From: JAKSPM01 sp964450645
GTDB lineage: Bacteria > Bacillota > Clostridia > Oscillospirales > Oscillospiraceae
Assembly: GCA_964450645.1 (NCBI GenBank)
Contig: CAYVEB010000035.1
Span: forward strand, 1 to 14,592
Direction: 5' to 3'
DNA: 14,592 nucleotides
This document shows, one piece after another, positions 1 to 5,538 of the stretch (position 1 is the first letter of the stretch; every line of letters begins with the position of its first letter). A program made the position numbers and the translations under genes. The notes under the pieces were generated by a model. That model was not told the DNA's origin. It searched no databases and was given only the letters and a program-made list of their open reading frames with translations.

Positions 1-2
1 TA

Positions 3-131
3 CAGCTGTTTTTTGGCAGAAGTTTTGATGTGGATGATGTAATCTGTAATTTTATCGGTATACTTATCGGTGCAATAATTGCTCGTGCCTTATTGAAAGC
101 AAAGTCCATCAATGTACAAAAAGATGGATAA
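3..131 (+). CDS. VanZ-family protein, C-terminal fragment (5' end outside window)
   Basis: Reading from base 3 gives 42 residues and a TAA stop. The segment QLFFGRSFDVDDVICNFIGI, followed by a hydrophobic stretch and a short basic tail, matches the end of VanZ-like proteins. These are small multi-pass membrane proteins whose last conserved block is typically GRxFDxDDxxxNxxGxxxG. VanZ itself gives low-level teicoplanin resistance, but most VanZ-like proteins have no known function. Only the last transmembrane helix is present, and the start lies upstream of the window. The DNA here is visibly more AT-rich than the genes that follow. Confidence 0.75.
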   Translation, partial: QLFFGRSFDVDDVICNFIGILIGAIIARALLKAKSINVQKDG

Positions 132-145
132 TCCTCAGTTTATAG

Positions 146-162
146 AGGGGCATTAAGCCCCT
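146..162 (+). terminator. Short hairpin after the VanZ-like gene, weak terminator
   Basis: AGGGGC (146-151) pairs with GCCCCT (157-162) around a 5-base loop, 15 bases after the VanZ-like stop codon. No T-run follows on the plus strand, so termination is only suggested by its position. Confidence 0.4.
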
Positions 163-219
163 GTGTAAAAATGTCTATTTATCAACCATTTGTTGTGATA
201 AAGCCTAACAAATATAAAA

Positions 220-254
220 CCAACCGTGAGTCCAGCGAAGCGAGTCACGGTTGG
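220..254 (-). terminator. Second (distal) terminator of the tRNA-Thr transcript
   Basis: CCAACCGTGA (220-229) pairs perfectly with TCACGGTTGG (245-254) around a 15-base loop. On the minus strand the stem is followed by TTTTATATTTG, a usable U-tract. It lies just beyond the first terminator, so the tRNA transcript meets two in a row. Confidence 0.6.
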
Positions 255-262
255 AAACGAGG

Positions 263-318
263 AAAAGCCCGCCTGGCGATCTTGCCGCGCTTGCGCGGCA
301 AGATGCCATCACGGGCTT
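263..318 (-). terminator. First terminator of the tRNA-Thr transcript
   Basis: This is a long imperfect hairpin. AAGCCCG (265-271) pairs with CGGGCTT (312-318), and inside it an 11-bp stem (279-289 with 294-304) carries a 4-base loop. On the minus strand the outer stem ends in CGGGCTTTTCC, as expected of a rho-independent terminator. It begins 10 bases after the tRNA CCA end. Confidence 0.7.
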
Positions 319-327
319 ATTCCGAGC

Positions 328-403
328 TGGAGCTGGTGGCCGGACTCGAACCGGCGACCTGCTGATTACGAATCAGCTGCTCTACCGACTGAGCCACACC
401 AGC
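328..403 (-). tRNA. tRNA-Thr, anticodon CGU, CCA encoded
   Basis: On the minus strand the 76 bases fold into a complete cloverleaf. The acceptor stem GCTGGTG pairs with CACCAGC. The D-arm is GCTCAGTCGGTAGAGC. The anticodon stem GCTGA/TCAGC encloses the loop TTCGTAA, with anticodon CGT at the central three positions. The T-arm is GCCGG-TTCGAGT-CCGGC. The discriminator is T and an encoded CCA follows (328-330 on the plus strand). CGU decodes ACG threonine codons. There is no variable-arm expansion and no intron. A near-perfect promoter sits immediately upstream and two terminators lie downstream, so it is an independent single-tRNA transcription unit. Confidence 0.96.
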
Positions 404-412
404 GACTTGATT

Positions 413-441
413 ATTCTAGCACACAAAACCCGATCCGTCAA
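413..441 (-). promoter_or_regulatory. Sigma-A promoter of tRNA-Thr
   Basis: On the minus strand, TTGACG (436-441), a 17-bp spacer and TAGAAT (413-418) are followed 9 bases later by the first base of the tRNA. Both hexamers are one mismatch from consensus and the spacing is optimal. Transcription would start only a few bases before the mature 5' end. Confidence 0.85.
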
Positions 442-480
442 TCATTTTTTCGCAAGTTTAAAAAAATATCCCTTGGGGAG

Positions 481-505
481 GCTTGCCGCTCCCGCCGCGG
501 CAAGC
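481..505. repeat. GC-rich inverted repeat between the tRNA and the membrane-protein gene
   Basis: GCTTGCCGC (481-489) pairs with GCGGCAAGC (497-505) around a 7-base loop. It lies between the terminator at 542-585 and the tRNA promoter, with no good T-run on either side. Its CTTGCCGC/GCGGCAAG arms match those of the hairpin at 279-304, so the two may be copies of the same small palindrome. Confidence 0.5.
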
Positions 506-541
506 TATATTTAAGATACAAAAAGTTTCTCCTAATTAAAA

Positions 542-585
542 TTCAACCGCCTGTATCTGTGGGGAAGCAGATCCAGGCGGTTGAA
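542..585 (-). terminator. Terminator of the three-helix membrane-protein gene
   Basis: TTCAACCGCCTG (542-553) pairs with CAGGCGGTTGAA (574-585), a 12-bp stem. Above one mismatch there is a further 5-bp stem (ATCTG with CAGAT). On the minus strand it is followed by TTTTAATTAGG. It starts 5 bases after the stop codon of the minus-strand gene. Confidence 0.85.
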
Positions 586-590
586 GCATT

Positions 591-2285
591 TTAGTCCCTT
601 TTCATAGTCAGCGCGTCCAGAATTTCGCCCTCTCCCGGCACATAGGTGATCACCACGCGGTCCCCCTCGTCGGCAATCACCGCCAGCGGACAATCCACCG
701 CGCTCACGCGGTACCAGACGCTGCCGCCGGTCAGTTGGATATAAAAGTAGGTGTTCCCTTCCAGCACAGCGCTGCGCAAATGCGCGATCGTCCCCTGCTT
801 GATCAGCTGTTCCGGTTCTTCCGGTTTTGTCTCCTCCACCAAATGGGCATTTACCAGCAACTCCTCGTAATTTTCCTGGCACTCCTGCACCGTGGAGCCT
901 GTGGCCACAATCTGATACTGCCCGACGTTGACCATGGCGTACATCTTTACCAGGCTGGAGGCGTCCTTCAAACTGGTGAAATAAGTCGGCTCATTGGAAA
1001 TGTTCAGCAGCAACGGGAACGTCGCCGTATAGCCCAAGTGCTGCACCGCGCCTTCGGCGGACTGGCGGGCGGAATACTCCGTCGCGCCGGGGCATACATA
1101 GTAGCGCGGCTCGCCGGTGCGCTGGTTTACCAGCAAGAAGCCCACGTTGCTCTCGTCCCCGGTCACGGAGGTGACGCCCGTGTAGAGCCACACGTCGTCA
1201 TTGATGGCGATATAGTTGCAGCCGTCCGTCGTAACCGTCACGCCGCGTTGGCCGAACATGGAGTTTAAAAAGCCGCCCTGATACGTGCCATGGTTGTCGT
1301 ACTGCTCCATGATCAGATCGGCGCTGTAGACGCGGTCCACCCACTGGGGAATCTCCTCCACATCGTAGTATTGGCTCTCCCCTGTCACGGCGTTGAGCAA
1401 AACGGCGCCTTTCACATCCTCGCCCTGGAGCAGGCCGATGCGTTTCGTCAGGACGGAGGCAATCCAATAGGGCTGGCCATTTTCATCAATTTCAAAGTTG
1501 ACCTCGTCAAAGATCACCGTGGGATAGGAGAAGCGCAGCTTTCGCATCAGATCGTGGCCGAACAGATCGGACGGCGCGTACTTCATTCCCTCCTCCATCC
1601 GTTGCACCGTGACCTCCTGCGTCACCATATCAATCAAAATATAAGCCGGCAAGCCCTCGGAATGGTTGTTGAACCATTTGAACAGATCTCCGTATTCCAG
1701 ATAGGTCACGCGCGTCGGCCGCCCATGGTAGTTGATCTGGACATAGTTGCTGGAGACTTCAAACTGGCTGACCAAATCAGACAACTCGCCCATCTTGCGG
1801 TCGCCCAGGCGCATGGCCGAGTCCGCGTCCAGCATGGGAATCTGGTCAAAGGAAATCTCCGCGACGTCCTCAGAAAACTCCCGCGTTTCCGGCACCAGAA
1901 TGGACGCGTACTTTTTCGCCTGGAACACATGGGAAAAGACGATCGTGTTGACCAGCAGCACCGCGACAATGATCCCGCCCAGGATCAGCGCAATCTTTCC
2001 ATTGCGCTTGGCGTGGCTGGCAAACGAGACGCCCTTGCCCAAAATCCCGCCGACGATCATACTGACAACCAGATAAGCGCCCAGAGTCAGCAGCAAGAAA
2101 ATATAGAAATCCATGCTCTGGAAATTCAGCGCGGGCAAGGTAAAATAAAAATACAAAAAAGCCAGCGCCAACGTGATCGCAATGCTGATGAGCTGGTGCT
2201 TCCAGCCGATTCCCTGCGCGGAATTGGAGGATTTTTTTCCATTTTGGCGAAATAACTCCCCAAAATCAAACTGATGAAACGTCAT
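591..2285 (-). CDS. Conserved three-helix membrane protein of unknown function, 564 aa
   Basis: I do not recognise a named family. The N-terminal 30 residues are polar and cytosol-like. Three hydrophobic helices follow, at about residues 31-53, 59-82 and 97-118. A large, mostly beta-rich soluble region of about 440 residues follows, with many Tyr, Val and Asp residues and no obvious catalytic motif; it should lie on one face of the membrane. The segment around residues 340-400, rich in aromatic and VTGES/RTGEPRYY-like turns, looks like a repeated small-domain pattern. Two TGE-type turns about 100 residues apart hint at internal duplication. The start is fixed by AAAGGAG seven bases before ATG. 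The gene is monocistronic, with its own promoter (2430-2458), a structured leader and a terminator. The coding assignment is secure; the function is unknown. Confidence 0.85.
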   Translation of the reverse strand: MTFHQFDFGELFRQNGKKSSNSAQGIGWKHQLISIAITLALAFLYFYFTLPALNFQSMDFYIFLLLTLGAYLVVSMIVGGILGKGVSFASHAKRNGKIALILGGIIVAVLLVNTIVFSHVFQAKKYASILVPETREFSEDVAEISFDQIPMLDADSAMRLGDRKMGELSDLVSQFEVSSNYVQINYHGRPTRVTYLEYGDLFKWFNNHSEGLPAYILIDMVTQEVTVQRMEEGMKYAPSDLFGHDLMRKLRFSYPTVIFDEVNFEIDENGQPYWIASVLTKRIGLLQGEDVKGAVLLNAVTGESQYYDVEEIPQWVDRVYSADLIMEQYDNHGTYQGGFLNSMFGQRGVTVTTDGCNYIAINDDVWLYTGVTSVTGDESNVGFLLVNQRTGEPRYYVCPGATEYSARQSAEGAVQHLGYTATFPLLLNISNEPTYFTSLKDASSLVKMYAMVNVGQYQIVATGSTVQECQENYEELLVNAHLVEETKPEEPEQLIKQGTIAHLRSAVLEGNTYFYIQLTGGSVWYRVSAVDCPLAVIADEGDRVVITYVPGEGEILDALTMKRD

Positions 2286-2332
2286 TGCGGTTCTCCTTTC
2301 GGTAAAATCGATCCTGGGGAAGCTCTAAACTC

Positions 2333-2359
2333 ATCTGGCGCGCGGCGCGCCAGATTTTT
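2333..2359. terminator. Perfect GC hairpin with plus-strand T-run, in a divergent intergenic region
   Basis: ATCTGGCGCG (2333-2342) pairs with CGCGCCAGAT (2346-2355) around a 3-base loop, followed on the plus strand by TTTTT. It has the form of a plus-strand intrinsic terminator, but no plus-strand gene ends here. On the minus strand it lies inside the predicted leader of the membrane-protein gene, without a U-tract. It may block antisense readthrough or act as a leader structure. Confidence 0.55.
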
Positions 2360-2369
2360 CATCAGCCAG

Positions 2370-2403
2370 CGGCCCGCACGGCGCCTTCCAGGCGCGGGCC
2401 GTG
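2370..2403 (-). repeat. Second GC hairpin in the membrane-protein leader
   Basis: CGGCCC (2370-2375) pairs with GGGCCG (2396-2401), enclosing GCGCCT/AGGCGC (2381-2386 with 2390-2395). An alternative register pairs CACGG with CCGTG. Together with the hairpin at 2333-2355 it fills most of the untranslated leader read from the promoter at 2430-2458. Confidence 0.5.
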
Positions 2404-2429
2404 ACTTGTTAAGATCTTCCTCTATGGAT

Positions 2430-2458
2430 AGGATACCACAAAAGCTTAAAAATGTCGA
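2430..2458 (-). promoter_or_regulatory. Probable sigma-A promoter of the membrane-protein gene
   Basis: On the minus strand, TCGACA (2453-2458), a 17-bp spacer and TATCCT (2430-2435). The -35 has one mismatch and the -10 has two. Transcription would begin near 2423, leaving a leader of about 138 nt that contains the two GC hairpins. Confidence 0.5.
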
Positions 2459-2490
2459 GCATTTTCCGCGCAAATCCCATGGTATTTTTG

Positions 2491-2519
2491 TTGACGCGGG
2501 CAAATTTTTTGCGTATAAT
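2491..2519 (+). promoter_or_regulatory. Strong sigma-A promoter of the modE-like/mutT operon
   Basis: TTGACG (2491-2496), a 17-bp spacer and a perfect TATAAT (2514-2519). The expected start point, 7 or 8 bases downstream, coincides with the ATG at 2527, and there is no Shine-Dalgarno sequence between the -10 and the ATG. Confidence 0.8.
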
Positions 2520-2526
2520 AAGAACT

Positions 2527-2898
2527 ATGAACGAGCCGTTACATGCAGTCCTTTCCGTCCGCCTGTTTTCGGACGAGAAATGCTTCGGGCCCGNNNNNNN
2601 NNNCGGCATCGCCCAACTGCTGCGCCGCGTGGAGGAGCATCATTCCCTGCGCGCAGCCGCCATCTCCATGGGCATGGCCTATTCCAAAGCGTGGACAATT
2701 TTGAAAACTTCCCAAAAAGTATTGGGCTTCCAACTGCTGTATTCCACCACCGGCGGCAAAAATGGAGGAGGTGCGGTTCTGACCCCCAAAGCAAAACAGC
2801 TGCTCGCCGCGTATGAAGCATACTGCCAGGCCCTCAACGCCTATGCCCAGGCGATCTTCCCAGAGCAATTTGCGCAGTTTATGGAGGACGCCCCATGA
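2527..2898 (+). CDS. ModE-like winged-helix regulator, N-terminal DNA-binding domain only (contains assembly gap)
   Basis: About 120 residues. The block SLRAAAISMGMAYSKAWTIL, then LGFQLL, TGGKNGGGAVLTPKA and a final helix, is the LysR-type winged helix-turn-helix at the N-terminus of the molybdate regulator ModE. The molybdate-binding Mop/TOBE domains of full ModE (about 260 aa) are absent, so ligand sensing is not predicted from this protein alone. The family motif FGPGIAxLL is split by ten N. The ATG at 2527 is preferred because the -10 hexamer of a strong promoter lies 7 bases before it and the fold starts there. The in-frame ATG at 2452 would place that promoter inside the gene. The stop overlaps the next start (ATGA), so the downstream Nudix gene is probably translationally coupled. 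Confidence 0.85.
   Translation: MNEPLHAVLSVRLFSDEKCFGPXXXXGIAQLLRRVEEHHSLRAAAISMGMAYSKAWTILKTSQKVLGFQLLYSTTGGKNGGGAVLTPKAKQLLAAYEAYCQALNAYAQAIFPEQFAQFMEDAP
2594..2603. other. Run of ten N (assembly gap)
   Basis: Ten unknown bases sit inside the modE-like gene, between codons for FGP and GIAQLL. The reading frame is preserved across them, giving four unknown residues that the family does not have. A fixed run of ten is typical of a scaffolder's placeholder rather than a measured length. Confidence 0.95.
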
Positions 2899-3296
2899 TA
2901 CAAGTGGTCGCCGCGCTGATCTGGCGGGATCACCGGTTTTTAATCTGCCGGCGTCCGGCCCGGAAAGCCCGCGGACTTCTCTGGGAATTTGCCGGTGGAA
3001 AAATCGAGCCGGGCGAAACGCCCGAACAGGCTTTGATCCGGGAATGTCGGGAGGAGTTGGATCTCACCGTCCGGGTGGAGAAAGCGCTTGGAGACGTGGT
3101 CTACGCCTATCCGGATCTGACGGTCCACCTGACTTTGTTCCGCGCCGCGATTGCGTCCGGCGCGCCGCGCCTGTTGGAGCATTGCGACCTGCGGTGGATC
3201 ACGCCGGAAGAAACCGGACAATACACATTCTGTCCTGCGGATGCGATTCTCTTGCGGCGCATTGGGCCGCAGTTGTATGAGGAGAATCAGCCATAG
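2895..3296 (+). CDS. MutT-type Nudix hydrolase (probable 8-oxo-dGTP diphosphatase)
   Basis: 133 residues, the usual size for MutT. The Nudix box runs from Gly35 to Leu57: G-x5-E (E41), then REC-REE (R49, E50, E53, E54). It fits GX5EX7REUXEEXGU except for Asp56 in place of the usual Gly, a substitution seen in other MutT-like proteins. GGKIEPGETPEQALIRE closely resembles the E. coli MutT segment. The likely role is hydrolysis of oxidised nucleotides such as 8-oxo-dGTP to the monophosphate, in the cytoplasm, with Mg2+ bound by the REE glutamates. A CTP/5-methyl-dCTP-type substrate cannot be excluded. The start ATG overlaps the stop of the modE-like gene by four bases, so the two form one operon. 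Confidence 0.9.
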   Translation: MIQVVAALIWRDHRFLICRRPARKARGLLWEFAGGKIEPGETPEQALIRECREELDLTVRVEKALGDVVYAYPDLTVHLTLFRAAIASGAPRLLEHCDLRWITPEETGQYTFCPADAILLRRIGPQLYEENQP

Positions 3297-3382
3297 TCAT
3301 TTTTGAAATCCGGACTTCCTTTTTTGCCGTATTCTGAGCCAAAGGCGCAATTTCCGGCATAGAATGGCGAAAGGAGGAATGG

Positions 3383-3832
3383 ATGATGAACCCTGTTGAC
3401 CCATCGGCGGTCTGGGAGCGGGTCTATGCTGATATCCCCAGCGAGCCCGCACTCTCGTACCAGCTGACCGGCTGGGTGAACGGCGAGCGCCAAGCCGCCG
3501 TCACCTATTACCACATGGCCCACATGGCCGGGCCAGACGCGCCCGACCTGCGCCACATGGCGCAAGAATGTGCCGGACATGGCCGGACACTTTCCGCAAT
3601 CTACTATTTTTTAACCGGGCAGCGGATGGAGCAGCCCCAAGCACCAACCGTCCCCACCGGAGATCTGCCCGCGCTGCTCTCGCAGCGTTACCGCGCGGAG
3701 CTTGACGCCGCCAAAACCTATCGCGGCGCGGCGCAGCAGCATCCGCAGAACGCCATCCCGCTCCATACCCTGGCCGACGAGAGCGAACGCCATGCCCAGC
3801 AGTTGCTGCGTCTGGCGGAGCGGCATATCTAA
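3383..3832 (+). CDS. Small ferritin-like (rubrerythrin-related) protein
   Basis: About 149 residues, almost all helical, with two similar helical pairs. The first pair (residues about 22-78) carries Glu35 and the pattern E62-x3-H66. The second (about 95-148) carries Glu106 and E133-x3-H137. Paired Glu plus Glu/His helices are the hallmark of ferritin-like di-iron four-helix bundles, but the spacing is E-x3-H rather than the standard E-x2-H, so metal binding is inferred. There is no signal peptide, no membrane segment and no rubredoxin-type Cys motif. Two adjacent ATG codons (3383, 3386) follow AAGGAGG (3371-3377). The second has the better spacing and is equally possible. It is monocistronic, with a strong terminator. 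The likely role is peroxide or iron handling; confidence in function is moderate. Confidence 0.7.
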   Translation: MMNPVDPSAVWERVYADIPSEPALSYQLTGWVNGERQAAVTYYHMAHMAGPDAPDLRHMAQECAGHGRTLSAIYYFLTGQRMEQPQAPTVPTGDLPALLSQRYRAELDAAKTYRGAAQQHPQNAIPLHTLADESERHAQQLLRLAERHI

Positions 3833-3848
3833 TTGGATAGAAACAGAG

Positions 3849-3890
3849 CCCGGCCGCAGCGGATTTTGTTTGCTGCGGCCGGGTTTCTTT
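3849..3890 (+). terminator. Terminator of the ferritin-like gene, possibly bidirectional
   Basis: CCCGGCCGCAGC (3849-3860) pairs perfectly with GCTGCGGCCGGG (3872-3883), followed by TTTCTTT. It lies 16 bases after the ferritin-like stop. The convergent M23 gene ends just to the right and may use the same hairpin, although its minus-strand U-tract is poor. Confidence 0.9.
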
Positions 3891-4596
3891 ATTCTGCAAG
3901 GAATTGCGAGGGATCTACCACTTTGGTATCTTGATAGACGGCAAAATGCAAATGCGGTTGGGCCGCCACTTCTACCGTAGCCGTATCTCCCACCACGCCG
4001 AGGACGGTATCCGCGTCCACCGTGTCTCCCACGGATACGTTTACGTCTTCGGCAAGATTGGAATAATACGTGCTGTAGCCGTTCGCGTGGTTGACAACCA
4101 CCGTCTTGCCCATCGCGTCGTCGTCATACACCGCATAAACAACACCCTTTGCCGCCGCGTGAACCGGCGCGCCCAGCTCTCCCGCGATGTCGACGCCCGC
4201 GTGGGTTCGCCAGTCGCGGGTCGTTTCATTATAGGCCAGGTGATCCATGGCGTAAGCCTGCACAGTCTCGCCGTCAATGGGCGCGGAGACAGCCAGCGCC
4301 GAATCGTCCTCCTGCTTGGGCGCGATCGCCGGAACGGTGTCGTCTGAAAACGCGTCTTTTGTCCCGGTGGATTCCGTCGGCTTGGACGCGGGCGCGGTCG
4401 AAGCGGCTTTACCGCCGGTGGGTGAAGTGGATTCCTGCGTTGTAGATGGCTGCGCGGCAGGTTTTTCAGAGTTAGATCCGCGGTAATACAAATAGCCCGA
4501 GGTCCCAACTGCGATGAGGCAGAGGAACAGGACTATGTAATAGCCCCGGCTCTTAATCATCTGTTTCCACTTGCTTGGTTTCTTTTCGTGTTGCAT
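3889..4596 (-). CDS. spoIIQ: Membrane-anchored M23 (LytM) endopeptidase-like protein, SpoIIQ-like
   Basis: 235 residues. A short basic N-terminus is followed by one transmembrane helix (about 19-38), a Ser/Thr/Pro/Ala-rich linker (about 41-100) and a LytM/M23 domain (about 113-232). The zinc ligands and catalytic residues are all visible: H132-x3-D136, H170 and H215-x-H217. SpoIIQ is the forespore-membrane protein that pairs with SpoIIIAH during engulfment; the B. subtilis protein lacks a catalytic His, whereas clostridial versions keep the full motif as here. The phrase LAYNETTRDWRTHAGVDI fits SpoIIQ-type M23 domains well. The start is set by GGAGG (4605-4609) eight bases before the ATG at 4596; longer in-frame starts have no such site. 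A sigma-F-like promoter supports the assignment. A vegetative M23 cell-wall hydrolase remains possible. Confidence 0.75.
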   Translation of the reverse strand: MQHEKKPSKWKQMIKSRGYYIVLFLCLIAVGTSGYLYYRGSNSEKPAAQPSTTQESTSPTGGKAASTAPASKPTESTGTKDAFSDDTVPAIAPKQEDDSALAVSAPIDGETVQAYAMDHLAYNETTRDWRTHAGVDIAGELGAPVHAAAKGVVYAVYDDDAMGKTVVVNHANGYSTYYSNLAEDVNVSVGDTVDADTVLGVVGDTATVEVAAQPHLHFAVYQDTKVVDPSQFLAE

Positions 4597-4615
4597 TCGT
4601 TGCACCTCCAAGCTG

Positions 4616-4645
4616 AAGTATTGCCACGAATTTCCCAGGATAAAC
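4616..4645 (-). promoter_or_regulatory. Sigma-F-like promoter of the SpoIIQ-like gene
   Basis: On the minus strand GTTTA (4641-4645), exactly 15 bases, then GGCAATACTT (4616-4625). These match the B. subtilis forespore sigma-F consensus as I recall it (GywTA, about 15 bp, GgnrAnAnTw) at every specified position. No sigma-A pair of comparable quality is visible upstream of this gene. The start point would fall at or just before the GGAGG ribosome binding site. Confidence 0.6.
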
Positions 4646-4739
4646 ATCCCTAAAAAAATTTCTCCTCGACAGTGTTTGCGCGTTCCCGCCACTCGCCAAA
4701 GCGTATACTGGTTACACAAGCAAGGAGGGAAGCGATACC

Positions 4740-5468
4740 ATGAGTTGGAAACGAGGCATGTGCGCGGTCGCTTTGCTGGCTTTGGCAGGCGGCGTGACGG
4801 TATATCTGGCGGTCACGGCCATCAATCGCCCTGCGGCTGCTGCGAACGCGCAGGCGGATTTGGAGGCATATTCCCCGCGTTCACCAAATATTCCCGAAGT
4901 CCTGACGCGTGAAAAAGCGGATGATGGCACGGTGCGGATGATGATCCACGCCGAAGAATTGCCCCAGAACAGTATCATTGAGATCACCACGCCCGGCCGA
5001 ACGGTCCTCCAGACCCTGACTGTCAACGCGCAGCACGAGGCCGTGACCAATGGCCTGCAGCCGGGGCAATATCTGGCCATATCCCAACAGATCGGCGCGG
5101 TTTTGTTCGCGCTGCATGACAACGCGTCAGTGGCCGTATTGGGCGGCAACGGCTGGTCCGACGGAGAGGCGGTGTATATGACAACGGAGCAAACCGGAAC
5201 TGTGCAAGTTAAGCGTTACATAAATGTCGATGCGGTTACTGCCGACCAAGTCCTCTGTTACACCTACACCCTGTCTGGCCAAGGCATCACAACCGACCAC
5301 ATTTTGCGGTTTACCACCGCTTCCAGCCAGGCCGGCGGGTACTACGCTGGCACCTGCACCTTTGGCGGCCTGGCGGAGGGGTCCTACGAGCTGTGGGAAA
5401 ATGGCAAGCTACTGCAAACCGTGGATGTCTCCACCGAATCTGCGGCAGTTGTGGAACTCTATCCATAG
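4740..5468 (+). CDS. Membrane-anchored or secreted protein with Cna-B-like beta domains
   Basis: 242 residues. A hydrophobic segment (about 8-28) after a basic start acts as an uncleaved anchor or signal peptide; the region up to about 45 is Ala-rich. The remainder looks like two beta-sandwich units. Each contains a G-L-x2-G-x-Y turn of the kind found in Cna-B/SpaA prealbumin-like domains: GLQPGQYL near residue 104 and GLAEGSYEL near 218. There is no sortase LPXTG motif, no lipobox and no catalytic signature. AAGGAGGG lies 10 bases before the ATG, slightly long but the only site. It is divergent from the SpoIIQ-like gene and ends at a strong bidirectional terminator. I do not recognise a named family, and the function is unknown; a spore-envelope or surface role is speculation from context only. 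Confidence 0.8.
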   Translation: MSWKRGMCAVALLALAGGVTVYLAVTAINRPAAAANAQADLEAYSPRSPNIPEVLTREKADDGTVRMMIHAEELPQNSIIEITTPGRTVLQTLTVNAQHEAVTNGLQPGQYLAISQQIGAVLFALHDNASVAVLGGNGWSDGEAVYMTTEQTGTVQVKRYINVDAVTADQVLCYTYTLSGQGITTDHILRFTTASSQAGGYYAGTCTFGGLAEGSYELWENGKLLQTVDVSTESAAVVELYP

Positions 5469-5486
5469 GAAAGGAAGATGCAAAAG

Positions 5487-5516
5487 TGGGGGCTGTAGCC
5501 AAAACTACAGCCCCCA
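5487..5516. terminator. Bidirectional terminator between convergent genes
   Basis: TGGGGGCTGTAG (5487-5498) pairs perfectly with CTACAGCCCCCA (5505-5516) around a 6-base loop. The plus side is followed by TTCTCATCTTT and the minus side by CTTTTGC. It serves the Cna-B-like gene on the plus strand and the holB-ricT operon on the minus strand. Confidence 0.9.
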
Positions 5517-5538
5517 TTCTCATCTTTAAAAGTTTCCG

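Noticed and set aside
226..594. Small open frames across the tRNA-Thr region
   Set aside because: They overlap the tRNA and its terminators and encode no recognisable protein; several contain the translated T-arm, a common false call.
1290..2255. Long plus-strand open frame (321 codons) opposite the membrane-protein gene
   Set aside because: His/Gln/Arg-rich shadow translation with no ribosome binding site. The opposite strand has the start, the ribosome binding site, membrane helices and the terminator.
2355..2385. CTGATGA on the minus strand near a hairpin, reminiscent of a hammerhead ribozyme core
   Set aside because: The required GAAA segment and the third stem are missing.
2452..2526. 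Longer N-terminus for the ModE-like regulator
   Set aside because: The promoter -35 and -10 would lie inside the coding sequence, and the ModE-type domain starts after the ATG at 2527.
4597..4719. Longer N-terminus for the SpoIIQ-like protein
   Set aside because: It would read through the sigma-F-like promoter and the GGAGG site. The added residues have no membrane or family features.
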